A DNA stretch of 64,000 nt from an uncultured Candidatus Saccharibacteria bacterium (GCA_937924995.1 CALEXY010000012.1:1-64000), one strand, 5' to 3'; positions 49,103 through 57,077 are shown, counted from the stretch's first letter. Notes: generated from the sequence alone by a model not told the origin. Program-made: numbers and translations.

Positions 49103-49951
49103 ATGAAATTAATCTTGGCAGTTTCGGGTGGCATGGATTCAATGGCGCTTCTTGCCATGTATAAACAAGCCGATATCGTCGTAGCGCATATTGACCACGG
49201 TACCCGCAAATCTAGTGCGGAGGACGCGGATTTTGTACGCCAAAAATGCCAGGAACTAGGAGTGAAATTTTATGAAACTAAGCTGGAGCTTGGAGAGGGA
49301 GTTTCAGAGGAATTGGCACGCAAGAAACGCTACGAATTTCTTAAAACAATTCAAGAAAAAGAGGGTGGTACTCTCTGTACTGCGCACCATCTAGACGATG
49401 TCCTGGAATCGATCGCAATTAATTTAATTCGCGGTACCGGCTGGCGTGGACTCACGCCTTTTTATGGCGACGAGCTCGTGCGACCTTTTATTATTTCAAA
49501 GATGTGGAAACGGGACGTGCTAAAATTTGCTGGCGAACAAAAAATATGTTTTCGACAGGATCCGACTAACTATGAAATAGATTATTTACGTAATCGCGTA
49601 CGAGAAAAGATGAATGAACTAGACAAGACGGCGCGAGCAGATATCGTTAATCTGTTTGAGAAGCAAAACGAGCTCAGAGGAAAAATCGAAAAATTAGTAA
49701 CGGAATTAGCCAAGCAAACCGTAGTGGGAAAAAATTTTCATAAAAAAGAACTTTTTCTTACGGCTGATGAAAAAGTGGCAATAGAGGTTTTAAGAGAGAT
49801 TTGCTTAATGCACGGTTATAGTTTGACGCGAAAACAGCTGGGGGATTTTCTTCTTGCGATCAAAACCTATGCGCCACACAAAAAATTTAATTTGCCGAAG
49901 AATCACTTCGTGACAATTCTAAAAAATTACATTATGTTCGAAGAAAAATAG
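49103..49951 (+). CDS. tilS: tRNA(Ile)-lysidine synthase TilS
   Basis: This enzyme changes C34 of tRNA-Ile(CAU) to lysidine so that it reads AUA and is charged with isoleucine. The PP-loop motif SGGMDSMA is at residues 7-14, and the core motifs HIDHGTRKSSAEDADFV, CTAHHLDD and IRGTGWRGL follow. The 282-residue form lacks the full C-terminal tRNA-binding domain. The true start is the ATG at 49103, 6 nt after TATAAT. A longer reading from 49049 would begin inside the lepA promoter. Confidence 0.94.
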   Translation: MKLILAVSGGMDSMALLAMYKQADIVVAHIDHGTRKSSAEDADFVRQKCQELGVKFYETKLELGEGVSEELARKKRYEFLKTIQEKEGGTLCTAHHLDDVLESIAINLIRGTGWRGLTPFYGDELVRPFIISKMWKRDVLKFAGEQKICFRQDPTNYEIDYLRNRVREKMNELDKTARADIVNLFEKQNELRGKIEKLVTELAKQTVVGKNFHKKELFLTADEKVAIEVLREICLMHGYSLTRKQLGDFLLAIKTYAPHKKFNLPKNHFVTILKNYIMFEEK

Positions 49952-49973
49952 CGCCAGATGACGCTATTTTTAT
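49944..49973. terminator. Bidirectional terminator between tilS and the slipin gene
   Basis: The stem AAAAATAGCG / CGCTATTTTT has a short loop. Confidence 0.85.
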
Positions 49974-49995
49974 TACGTTAACTTAACCGATGAGG

Positions 49996-50736
49996 CTACT
50001 TGAAAAGATTTTTCAAACCACCAGCGAGATCGGAAGGCAGAAGAATGACGGTCTTTTGGGATGGGTCGGTACTGATTTTTTCGAGAGTTTGGAGAGTACG
50101 AATATTGAGACCGCCTGGAGTTTGAGCCAGCAGACTGGCGGCTTCGGCCACAGCGGCAGCTGAGGCCTTTTCACCTTCAGCCGAAATAATTGCAGCACGG
50201 CGTTCACGTTCAGCTTCAGCTTGTTTAGCCATAGCACGCTTCATATCGGAAGGAAGTTCGATGTTTTGGAGCTTCACACTTTCAATATCGATACCCCATT
50301 TATCGGTTTGAGTGTCAACGATTTCCTTGATTTGACTAGAAATTTTGTCACGCTTAGAGAGTAGTTCATCAAGATCAAAATTACCCGTAACGTCACGCAA
50401 GGCAGTTTGAGCAAAGGTTGAGGTAGCATAAGCGTAATTAGTGGTTTCAAAGACCGCTTTCTTGGCATCAATCACGCGAAAATAAACCACGGCGTCGACA
50501 TTTACCGTGACGTTATCCTTGGTAATAACTTCCTGCTTCGGCACATCCATCGGGGTAGTACGAACATCAACCGTGCGCATAGTATCGATGTAAGGGATAA
50601 TTACGTGAAGACCCGGTTCCATAATGCGACGAAAACGGCCGAGGCGCTGGACCACACCGCGCTCGTATTGATTTACCACGCGGATTCCTGGAATTATCAC
50701 GAATAGAATAGCAAGAATTAAGATTAAAATTAACAT
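49996..50736 (-). CDS. Slipin / stomatin-like SPFH (band 7) protein
   Basis: This membrane-anchored scaffold of the stomatin family is thought to organise membrane microdomains. One N-terminal membrane segment (about 1-20, MLILILILAILFVIIPGIRV) is followed by the SPFH domain (about 22-180, with GLHVIIPYIDTMRTVDVRT and DNVTVNVDAVVYFRV) and a C-terminal helix (AEAERERRAAIISAEGEK). The start at 50736 is chosen because AAAAGGAG lies 7 nt upstream. The earlier ATG at 50760 overlaps a -10-like TAAAAT. The NfeD partner often found beside slipins is not next to it. Confidence 0.9.
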   Translation of the reverse strand: MLILILILAILFVIIPGIRVVNQYERGVVQRLGRFRRIMEPGLHVIIPYIDTMRTVDVRTTPMDVPKQEVITKDNVTVNVDAVVYFRVIDAKKAVFETTNYAYATSTFAQTALRDVTGNFDLDELLSKRDKISSQIKEIVDTQTDKWGIDIESVKLQNIELPSDMKRAMAKQAEAERERRAAIISAEGEKASAAAVAEAASLLAQTPGGLNIRTLQTLEKISTDPSQKTVILLPSDLAGGLKNLFK

Positions 50737-50842
50737 AACAACTCTCCTTTTTAGTTTCATTTTAGCGATTTTGAGGAATAATGCAAGGGAGAGAAAAATC
50801 GGTAGACGGAATAGATAGACTGGGCTATATTAGAGTTAATAG

Positions 50843-51607
50843 ATGGTTACCTACAAAATAATTTACGATATTACGCAAGATGCTTATAACTGGTTTAATT
50901 CCATAAATAATTTTGGTGGAATTAAAAAACTAAAAGACGCGCAGGATATTGAGGTAGCAGAAAAGATTATGGGGCTAAAATTTTCGGAAGCAAAGAAGAT
51001 TCTGATTCCCTACCTCGAAGAAAGAAATGCACGAATCGAGATGACGCCGGAGCGATTTAAGCAAATCATGAGTGATGAATTAAATGAAAAATTTGAATTA
51101 GCGATTAGGCGACTCGAAGAAGTGACGGAGCATCCCCTAGCAATTAAAGATTGTGCGAAAAATCGCGCTAAGGAAATTCATAAAATTTCACCAGAGGCAG
51201 TGTCACCGAGTGAGGATTTATTATTCTTGATCACGACTTTTCCAGCGATGATTGTTTATTATGAGGAGGGAGTGATTTTCACATATGCGAAAATCGATAA
51301 TGAACTTTGGGGGATGCCACTCGATGGAATTTTACATGAGTTAATGCATTTTCAGACGAATTACTATTATCGAGAAAATCCAGACTCTGTAGTTTCTAGC
51401 CTTTCGAGGGGAGAATATTATATTCTAAAGGAATCTCTAACAGCCTTACTTGATGAGTCTTGGAAACCAATTATGACTTTGCCAGATGCAAGTTATCCTG
51501 AGTTTCAAGATTTGAGAGATAAATTACGGGAGCATTATTTTAAAAACCATGATTTTGACAAACTAATGGAATATGGTGCAAAAGAGGTAAAAAATTACAA
51601 AATATGA
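50843..51607 (+). CDS. Putative zinc metallopeptidase (HExxH), otherwise unknown
   Basis: The 254-residue soluble protein has the motif HELMH at residues 165-169 inside DGILHELMHFQTNYYY. A Glu at 197 (LKESLTALLDE), 28 residues further on, could be the third ligand. This is the layout of gluzincin-type zinc peptidases. The N-terminal half is helical and charged with no known domain. No signal peptide or membrane segment is seen, so it is probably cytoplasmic. The nearest -10 is TATATT, 11 nt before the ATG, without a clear ribosome site. It could also be a non-peptidase that kept the fold. Confidence 0.72.
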   Translation: MVTYKIIYDITQDAYNWFNSINNFGGIKKLKDAQDIEVAEKIMGLKFSEAKKILIPYLEERNARIEMTPERFKQIMSDELNEKFELAIRRLEEVTEHPLAIKDCAKNRAKEIHKISPEAVSPSEDLLFLITTFPAMIVYYEEGVIFTYAKIDNELWGMPLDGILHELMHFQTNYYYRENPDSVVSSLSRGEYYILKESLTALLDESWKPIMTLPDASYPEFQDLRDKLREHYFKNHDFDKLMEYGAKEVKNYKI

Positions 51608-51655
51608 TATAATATAGGGGTAGCCTGTTTATTTTTACAGAAAGAGGGGGAAATT
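51608..51655 (+). promoter_or_regulatory. Promoter and ribosome site of the 148-residue protein gene
   Basis: TATAAT (51608-51613) overlaps the end of the upstream gene. GAGGGGGAAA precedes the ATG at 51656. Confidence 0.6.
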
Positions 51656-52102
51656 ATGTACTTTGACAGATGTAAATTACAAAAAATGTCCGATGAAATC
51701 ACGCTGACGCTGAACGAAAGAATCGACAGAATGACGGTTGTGGTAAAAGCTCAGTGTATACTGATTGGTCAAGATGAAAGGGGTAACTCCTATCAGAGCA
51801 ATATCTTAAGATTAATTAATGATATGGCGAGAGGTCTTCTCAATCAATGTCAATCCACTATGCATAGTCATCGGGTGCAAAAAACTTATCACAGCACCGA
51901 ATCGATTGCGTGGACGATTGAAGAGTTCGATAACTATATCGAAAGTTTTAATACTACTACTAAATTATTTCGAGATACCCTGGAGAGATTTTGGCCGACA
52001 CGGAACTTCGAACCGGTGGCCACGGAAACTAAAATTCCAACAGTCAGAGCAAAATTTGAAAACTTAAGGAATGACTTAATTCAATCCAGTGAAGCAGGCT
52101 AA
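51656..52102 (+). CDS. Small helical protein of unknown function
   Basis: The 148-residue product is soluble, mostly helical and evenly charged, with three Cys residues and no membrane segment. I recognise no motif (central part LINDMARGLLNQCQSTMHSH). It has its own promoter and a good ribosome site and ends at a terminator, which supports it as a real gene. It follows the HExxH gene by 48 bp in the same direction, so read-through from that gene is possible. Confidence 0.68.
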   Translation: MYFDRCKLQKMSDEITLTLNERIDRMTVVVKAQCILIGQDERGNSYQSNILRLINDMARGLLNQCQSTMHSHRVQKTYHSTESIAWTIEEFDNYIESFNTTTKLFRDTLERFWPTRNFEPVATETKIPTVRAKFENLRNDLIQSSEAG

Positions 52103-52109
52103 GAAATTT

Positions 52110-52146
52110 AAGGGACGCAAGATTTGCGCCCCTTTTGCTTTTTTGA
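52110..52146 (+). terminator. Terminator
   Basis: The stem AAGGGaCGCAA / TTGCGcCCCTT is followed by a T-rich run (TTGCTTTTTT). Confidence 0.8.
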
Positions 52147-52197
52147 AAAAATGTTATAATAATACAAAGTTATTATTAGGAAAAATAAGGGGTTATT

Positions 52198-52899
52198 ATG
52201 TCTGGACACAGTAAATGGGCTACCACTAAGCGCCAAAAAGCAATCGTGGACGCAAAGCGTGGTGCAGCCTTCACCAAAATTGGTAACCAAATCGCAATTG
52301 CTGCGCGTGCTGGTGCCGACCCAACGATGAATCCATCTCTTGCGATGGTATTAGAAAAAGCTCGCAAGGCTAACATGCCAAAGGCAAACATTGAACGTGC
52401 GATTGCTCGTGCCGCCGATAAAAATGCGGCAGCTTTAATTGAAGAAACTTATGAAGCTTACGGCCCGGCTGGGATTGGTTTGATTATTGAAATTGCTACC
52501 GACAATAAAAACCGCACCATGCCAGAGGTTCGCAATGCACTTTCAAAGAACGGCGGCCGCATGGCTGATCCTGGATCCGTAATGTTCCAATTCTCACGCA
52601 AGGGTGTGATTTTTATCGAAGACAAGGGTGAAGATGCACTAATGACTGCCCTAGATGCTGGCGCGGAAGATGCCAACGAAACGGAAGATGGTATCGAAAT
52701 TATCACCGAACCAACCGATTTGATGAAAGTACGTAAGAATTTGATCGATGCTGGACTCAATGTAGATTCCGCCGAACTCAAATATTTGCCAAATAACACC
52801 GTAGAGGTGAGCGAGGTAGATGCGGAAAAGGTAGACAAACTGCTGGATGCCGTAGATGATCTCGATGACGTAATTAACGTCTTCACTAACGCAGCTTAA
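52198..52899 (+). CDS. yebC: YebC/TACO1-family protein
   Basis: This family acts as a translation factor easing ribosome stalling at proline runs, and older work calls it a transcription regulator. The N-terminal signature is SGHSKWATTKRQKAIVDAKR (residues 2-21), with FTKIGNQIAIAARAGADP and NMPKANIERAI following. At 233 residues it has a typical length. Its promoter is TGTTATAAT near 52151-52159, and AAGGGG lies 6 nt before the ATG. In many bacteria yebC sits beside ruvC or ruvA, and here ruvA follows after two tRNA genes. Confidence 0.96.
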   Translation: MSGHSKWATTKRQKAIVDAKRGAAFTKIGNQIAIAARAGADPTMNPSLAMVLEKARKANMPKANIERAIARAADKNAAALIEETYEAYGPAGIGLIIEIATDNKNRTMPEVRNALSKNGGRMADPGSVMFQFSRKGVIFIEDKGEDALMTALDAGAEDANETEDGIEIITEPTDLMKVRKNLIDAGLNVDSAELKYLPNNTVEVSEVDAEKVDKLLDAVDDLDDVINVFTNAA

Positions 52900-52945
52900 T
52901 CTATCTTCTTGGGATATTTTTTTACTTTACGGGGAGGAATTTTTC

Positions 52946-52961
52946 TGGTATGATAGTTAGT
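52946..52961 (+). promoter_or_regulatory. Extended -10 promoter of tRNA-Ser
   Basis: TGGTATGAT (52946-52954) is followed by 7 nt and then the first base of tRNA-Ser. This calibrates the -10 to transcript-start distance in the genome. Confidence 0.65.
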
Positions 52962-53047
52962 GGAAGGGTGGCCGAGTGGTTGATGGCACCGGTCTTGAAA
53001 ACCGGCAAGTTAACGCTTCGCAGGTTCGAATCCTGTCCCTTCCGCCA
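52962..53047 (+). tRNA. tRNA-Ser (anticodon TGA)
   Basis: The acceptor GGAAGGG / CCCTTCC, anticodon loop CTTGAAA between CCGGT and ACCGG, a long variable arm (TAACGCTTCG) and an encoded CCA are present. Confidence 0.96.
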
Positions 53048-53053
53048 GAAAGT

Positions 53054-53130
53054 GGTACCGTAGCTCAGCTGGTTAGAGCGTAGGACTCATAAGCCTAAGG
53101 TCACTGGTTCAATCCCAGTCGGTACTACCA
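53054..53130 (+). tRNA. tRNA with CAT anticodon (elongator Met, or Ile2)
   Basis: The acceptor GGTACCG / CGGTACT has a G1-U72 pair, the anticodon loop is CTCATAA, and CCA is encoded. It is not an initiator type. The last anticodon-stem pair would be A31 x G39, a mismatch. Met versus lysidine-modified Ile cannot be decided by eye. Confidence 0.9.
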
Positions 53131-53143
53131 AAAGAAATTATAG

Positions 53144-53166
53144 AACGGCGATGAGCCGTTTTTTCT
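53144..53166 (+). terminator. Terminator of the tRNA-Ser / tRNA(CAT) pair
   Basis: The stem AACGGC / GCCGTT with a 5-nt loop is followed by a T-run. Confidence 0.85.
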
Positions 53167-53168
53167 TA

Positions 53169-53183
53169 TGTTAAAATGGTTAC
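53169..53183 (+). promoter_or_regulatory. Leaderless extended -10 promoter of ruvA
   Basis: TGTTAAAAT is followed by 6 nt (GGTTAC) and the ATG at 53184. Confidence 0.72.
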
Positions 53184-53756
53184 ATGATAGCACACGTAGA
53201 AGGTACGATTGCGGAAAAATTCACCGGGCAGATTATTGTGGATGTGCATGGTGTGGGTTATGAAGTGAATCTTTCGGCAATTGATTTTGAAGAGATTAAT
53301 GTGGGGGAAACTAAGAAATTTTACACTTATCACGCAGTACGCGAGACTTCGGAAGATTTATATGGCTTTACTACCTTGATGGCGAAGAAGATTTTTGAAA
53401 TGCTAATTTCCGTGAACGGGATTGGCCCGAAGGCTGGCATGGCAATTCTCTCTCTGGGGACGCCGGAAGAAGTGCGCAATGCCATCGCCAATGCAGATAG
53501 TGGTTTTATCAGCAAGGCGAGTGGCGTGGGTAAAAAATCAGCAGAGCGTGTAATCGTGGACCTAAAAGACAAGGTGGGATTACCAAGTCATTATACGGGC
53601 GCAGAGATTCAGGTAAAGAAACCGGAAAATAATGAGGCTCTCGATGCCCTGATGGCGCTTGGCTTTAATCTAAAGGAAGCGACTGAGGCATTAAAAGAGA
53701 TCGATGCGGATTTGCCAGTGGAAGACCAGATTCGTCTGGCGTTAAAAAATCGCTAA
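53184..53756 (+). CDS. ruvA: Holliday junction branch migration protein RuvA
   Basis: RuvA binds Holliday junctions and recruits the RuvB motor. The 190-residue product has the OB-fold (about 1-62, MIAHVEGTIAEKFTGQIIVD), two helix-hairpin-helix motifs (about 70-135, with ISVNGIGPKAGMAIL and KASGVGKKSAERVIVDLKDK) and domain III (about 148-190, NEALDALMALGFNLKEATEAL). It is not in an operon with ruvB, which is 1 kb away on the other strand. The start is predicted leaderless. Confidence 0.96.
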   Translation: MIAHVEGTIAEKFTGQIIVDVHGVGYEVNLSAIDFEEINVGETKKFYTYHAVRETSEDLYGFTTLMAKKIFEMLISVNGIGPKAGMAILSLGTPEEVRNAIANADSGFISKASGVGKKSAERVIVDLKDKVGLPSHYTGAEIQVKKPENNEALDALMALGFNLKEATEALKEIDADLPVEDQIRLALKNR

Positions 53757-53773
53757 AGTGGAGAGTTCTCAAG

Positions 53774-53802
53774 AAAAATAGTTCCTGACTAGAACTATTT
53801 TT
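53774..53802. terminator. Bidirectional terminator after ruvA
   Basis: The 11-bp stem AAAAATAGTTC / GAACTATTTTT lies between ruvA and the convergent PH-domain gene. Confidence 0.85.
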
Positions 53803-53823
53803 ATGAGAAATTTGGTATGAGAG

Positions 53824-54657
53824 CTATTTTTCCAGATTTGGTACATTTAACGTATCAGAAGAAGTGTCGGCCGAGTTAGATGCGAGGTCAGTTTTTTCAA
53901 GTGGAGTGTCGGATTCTTCAGATGAAGTATTAATCTCTTCAGATGGAGTTTCTTTAATTTGACGGGTGCGATGATCGATATGAATAGTGTTCGGAGTAGC
54001 AGTTTCTGGCTTGGTTTCAGATTTTTGATTTTTGTTAGCGGTTAAAATTTCAGAGAGCGATTTTTTATCAGAAGCAGAGGTTTCTGGAGTTTCACAATCT
54101 GAATCGGCAGGAATCTCACCTTTTTCGATGTGAACGTAATGAGTGATGGTTTCAAGCTCATCAGTAGGCGTGTCGAGATATTTGAAAATATAAGTAGTTT
54201 CGTCACCAATAGTCGACATGCGGAGAGTACCAACTTCGAAAAGATGCTCGAAAAGGCCAGCTTGTTTAAAGGATACGTCTTCGACAGAGACCAAATCGAT
54301 TACATTCATTGCGGTGTCAAAAAGTGAATTGGCGACACGTTGAATGAGGCGCTTATTAGTGACAAAAAGCTTGTTGGTGGTATAAACATTAAGACTAATC
54401 AAGGTTGCAATCCAGACTGTACCAAGCACAATCGCGATAACCAAGAGGAAGAAAGCGCGACCACTGGCATCGAGCGCGAAGACGAAAGAATTGCCAGCAT
54501 TGATCAAAATATAGAGAGCAAAAAGCAAAATACTGGCTAGACAAGCCCCGGCAAAGATTAAAATTGGAATAATTTTAGTACGTTTAATTTCGAGAACAAT
54601 TCGCTCGCCAGACTCAAGAGAAATGCCCAATTTTGGATTATAATTTTTCTGCTTCAT
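53824..54657 (-). CDS. Two-TM membrane protein with bacterial PH (bPH2-like) domain
   Basis: The 277-residue product has a short N-terminus, two membrane segments (about 30-52 and 68-92) and a bacterial pleckstrin-homology-like domain (about 95-180, with TTNKLFVTNKRLIQRVANSL and DLVSVEDVSFKQAGLFEHLF). A ~90-residue acidic Ser/Thr/Glu-rich disordered tail follows. This layout is common in DUF304/bPH2 proteins of unknown role. The ATG at 54657 is chosen because AGGGAAG lies upstream. A longer in-frame reading extends over the promoter (TTATAATATAAC). Confidence 0.85.
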   Translation of the reverse strand: MKQKNYNPKLGISLESGERIVLEIKRTKIIPILIFAGACLASILLFALYILINAGNSFVFALDASGRAFFLLVIAIVLGTVWIATLISLNVYTTNKLFVTNKRLIQRVANSLFDTAMNVIDLVSVEDVSFKQAGLFEHLFEVGTLRMSTIGDETTYIFKYLDTPTDELETITHYVHIEKGEIPADSDCETPETSASDKKSLSEILTANKNQKSETKPETATPNTIHIDHRTRQIKETPSEEINTSSEESDTPLEKTDLASNSADTSSDTLNVPNLEK

Positions 54658-54703
54658 ACGCTTCCCTGTTAAATTAGTTATATTATAACATATTTTCAGG
54701 CAA

Positions 54704-55711
54704 TTAGAGAGAAGCGAGGTGACGCTTGGCTTTTTCGGTGACGATACGACCACGTGGGGTCTTTTCGATAAAGCCAAGCTGAATCAAAAATGGCTCGTAA
54801 TAATCTTCGATCGTGGTGGCTTCATCACCGGTTAGGGCAGCAATGGTAGTGAGACCAACTGGGCGGTTACCATAATTATCGAGCATTAATTGCAACATAT
54901 TGCGATCGGCTGGATCAAGACCAAGGGAGTCAATTTCCATAAGACCAAGAGCCTGCGTGGCAATGTCCAGGTCGACCGAACCATCACCATGGACGTCAGC
55001 AAAATCTCGTACGCGCTTCATCAGACGGTTGGCAATACGCGGTGTGAGGCGAGAACGGGCAGCCAAGGTAGCAGTGGCTTCTTCGGAAATTTCCGTGCCA
55101 AGAATATTAGCGGTACGAGCAATAATTTGACCGATTTCCGATTCGTTGTAATATTCTAGACGATGGGTGATTCCGAAGCGGTCACGAAGCGGCCCGGCTA
55201 ACGAACCAGTACGGGTGGTCGCGCCAATTACGGTGAAGCGTGGCAGATCGAGACGCACCGAACGAGCAGCCGGACCCTTACCAATCACGATGTCGAGTTT
55301 GTAATCTTCCATGGCGGAATAAAGAATTTCTTCTACCGCACGACGCAGACGATGAATTTCATCGATAAATAGCACGTCACCGTTTTGAAGATTAGTCAGA
55401 ATAGAAGCGAGATCACCGGCACGCTCAATGGCTGGACCAGAGGTGACGCGTAAATTAGAACCAAGTTCATGCGCGATGACATTGGCCATGGTAGTCTTGC
55501 CAAGACCTGGTGGACCATAAAGTAGAACGTGATCCAAAGTGGTCCCGTCATTACGTTTCTTTACTGCTGCGATAGCGATCTTCAGATTCTTTTTCAAGCG
55601 TTCCTGGCCGATATACTCAGCGAAATTAGTTGGGCGAAGACTGACTTCTACTGCTTGCTCTTCCTGATCCTCCTCGTGCGATATATTATCGATAACTCGC
55701 TCGATTGCCAT
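54704..55711 (-). CDS. ruvB: Holliday junction branch migration ATPase RuvB
   Basis: RuvB is the hexameric AAA+ motor that drives Holliday junction branch migration with RuvA. It has Walker A YGPPGLGKTT (about 65-74), Walker B VLFIDEIHRL, sensor 1 VIGATTRTGSLAGPLRDRFG and the C-terminal winged helix (about 270-335, EPFLIQLGFIEKTPRGR). At 335 residues it has the typical length. The ribosome site GACGGAGGAAT lies upstream. All three ruv genes are in this window but in three different transcripts. Confidence 0.97.
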   Translation of the reverse strand: MAIERVIDNISHEEDQEEQAVEVSLRPTNFAEYIGQERLKKNLKIAIAAVKKRNDGTTLDHVLLYGPPGLGKTTMANVIAHELGSNLRVTSGPAIERAGDLASILTNLQNGDVLFIDEIHRLRRAVEEILYSAMEDYKLDIVIGKGPAARSVRLDLPRFTVIGATTRTGSLAGPLRDRFGITHRLEYYNESEIGQIIARTANILGTEISEEATATLAARSRLTPRIANRLMKRVRDFADVHGDGSVDLDIATQALGLMEIDSLGLDPADRNMLQLMLDNYGNRPVGLTTIAALTGDEATTIEDYYEPFLIQLGFIEKTPRGRIVTEKAKRHLASL

Positions 55712-55771
55712 ATTCCTCCGTCTTTTGCTTAAATGCGTTATAATAGATTATACCATTAAGAAAGGAGCTAA

Positions 55772-56329
55772 ATGTCCGATATTGATAAATCTAATTTTAA
55801 AAATAGTAAGACTTATGATAATCTAAAAACCGCTTTTGCTGGAGAATCGCAAGCTCGTGTGAAATACCAGTTCTTTGCTTCTCGTGCAAAAAAGGATGGT
55901 TATGAACAGATTGCTGAAATCTTTACCGAAACTTCTGATAACGAGAAAGAACACGCCAAACTTTGGTACAAGTACCTCAATGACGGTGCTGTAGCTGACA
56001 CCAGAACCAATCTCGAAATCGCTGCTGCTGGTGAAGATTACGAATGGACCGATATGTACAAAGAGTTCGCTCGTATCGCACGCGAAGAAGGCTTTGATGA
56101 AATCGCCGATAAGTTTGATGGCGTCGGCGCAATTGAAAAAGAGCACGAAGAACGCTACCGCAAATTGATCAAGAACATCGATGATGACGTAGTGTTTAAG
56201 TCTGAAAAAGTTACCGTCTGGAAGTGTCGTAACTGTGGTTACACCTTTGTCGGTAATGATGCACCTGAGGTTTGTCCAGTGTGTGCACATCCAAAAGCCT
56301 ACTTTGAATTGCGTGCAATTAATTACTAA
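55772..56329 (+). CDS. Rubrerythrin
   Basis: This non-haem iron peroxidase protects against hydrogen peroxide. A ferritin-like diiron domain (about 10-140) carries the repeated E(x)nExxH pattern (AFAGESQARVKYQFF, DNEKEHAKLWYKYL, GAIEKEHEERY). A C-terminal rubredoxin-like domain (about 145-185) has two CxxC knuckles (WKCRNCGYTF, CPVCAHPKAY). It has 185 residues. It has the ribosome site AAAGGAGC and a TTATAC -10. It suits an organism that meets oxygen without a respiratory chain in view. It ends in the unusual terminator at 56338-56427. Confidence 0.96.
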   Translation: MSDIDKSNFKNSKTYDNLKTAFAGESQARVKYQFFASRAKKDGYEQIAEIFTETSDNEKEHAKLWYKYLNDGAVADTRTNLEIAAAGEDYEWTDMYKEFARIAREEGFDEIADKFDGVGAIEKEHEERYRKLIKNIDDDVVFKSEKVTVWKCRNCGYTFVGNDAPEVCPVCAHPKAYFELRAINY

Positions 56330-56337
56330 AAGTAGTT

Positions 56338-56427
56338 AAAAAATGAACCTATTTACTTTTGTTCGGACCGCTCAAGGGCGCTTGCCCAAGCCTATGTCCT
56401 CAAAAAGCAAATAGGCTTCATTTTTTT
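56338..56427 (+). terminator. Long terminator with a nested, conserved inner hairpin, after rubrerythrin
   Basis: The outer arms (56338-56361 with 56401-56427) pair over ~22 bp and end in TTTTTTT. The apical 40 nt form a further structure: GGAC / GTCC (56365-56368 with 56396-56399) and GGGC-GCTT-GCCC (56376-56387). The inner part matches the one in the terminator at 56494-56582 on the other strand. Confidence 0.7.
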
Positions 56428-56493
56428 ATGCGATAAAATAAATCACACGCAAATTTAAAGTTTTATAAAAAAGCAAGTGGGCGTTTAGTTGCT

Positions 56494-56582
56494 AAAAAAG
56501 AGAATGCCGCTTACCTCTGACGGAGCATAAGCTTGGCCGAGCGGCCTAGAGCGTCTCCGGAATGGGGTATGCGGCATTCTTT
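56494..56582 (-). terminator. Long terminator with a nested, conserved inner hairpin, after the pseudopilin gene
   Basis: On the minus strand AGAATGCCGC pairs with GCGGCATTCT (56580-56571 with 56510-56501) and is followed by CTTTTTT. The inner part has CGGAG / CTCCG and GGCC-GCTC-GGCC, equivalent to the hairpin at 56376-56387 with compensating base changes. Confidence 0.7.
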
Positions 56583-56660
56583 AATTGAGCGGTCTGATAA
56601 AAGGCATGCGACATTCTCCCCTAGAGCGTATCAGGAACGAGGTATGCGGCATTCTTTAGT
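56545..56660. repeat. Two 41-bp direct repeats plus one half copy
   Basis: Copies at 56545-56585 and 56620-56660 share CCTAGAGCGT and GGTATGCGGCATTCTTTA. A degenerate half copy lies at 56602-56618, and an inverted half copy (AGAATGCCGCTTACCTC) at 56501-56517 provides the terminator arm. With the terminator at 56338-56427 this accounts for most of the 331-base gap 56330-56660. I see no gene there. Confidence 0.8.
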
Positions 56661-57062
56661 TTAATTGTGGCGGTTTTTCTTGATGTAATCGTCTTCTTTT
56701 TCTAGTCTAGCGCGGAGTGTGTATTCCCGACATTTACCATTATTGCAATCGGCGGAAATGTAATTAAGTGAACCACCTTCACCATTAATATAAACACCAT
56801 TCGGGTCGGTGAATAATTTAGGGTCCATGACGGTAAGATTCTCATCGGTGATAGTTTCAGGGTAATAGCCATTCTTGGCATAAAAACCTTCCTCGAGGGC
56901 GTAATACATGGCGTTGATCGCTTCCTTGCGCTGCTCATCACGGTGCATGGCATCGAGATTTTGTTTCTGCAAGAAGGCAAGAACTAGAGCGATGGAAACA
57001 AAAACTAAAACTACCACGAGTTCAATAAGAGTGAAACCAGATTTTTTGACTGTTTTATTCAT
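56661..57062 (-). CDS. Type IV pilin-like protein (pseudopilin)
   Basis: The 133-residue product has a class III prepilin signal (MNKTVKKSG, cut before FTLIELVVVLVFVSIALVLA) and a hydrophobic N-terminal helix. A small globular domain carries a C-terminal Cys pair (ADCNNGKCREY). It would need a prepilin peptidase and assembly ATPase, neither of which is in the window. Type IV pili serve twitching and DNA uptake in this group. The start at 57062 lies 6 nt after TATAAT (leaderless, although the spacer GGGAGT looks like a ribosome site). It is divergent from radA. Confidence 0.9.
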   Translation of the reverse strand: MNKTVKKSGFTLIELVVVLVFVSIALVLAFLQKQNLDAMHRDEQRKEAINAMYYALEEGFYAKNGYYPETITDENLTVMDPKLFTDPNGVYINGEGGSLNYISADCNNGKCREYTLRARLEKEDDYIKKNRHN

Positions 57063-57077
57063 ACTCCCATTATACAT
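57063..57077 (-). promoter_or_regulatory. Leaderless -10 promoter of the pseudopilin gene
   Basis: TATAAT (57074-57069, minus strand) is followed by 6 nt and the ATG at 57062. Confidence 0.7.
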
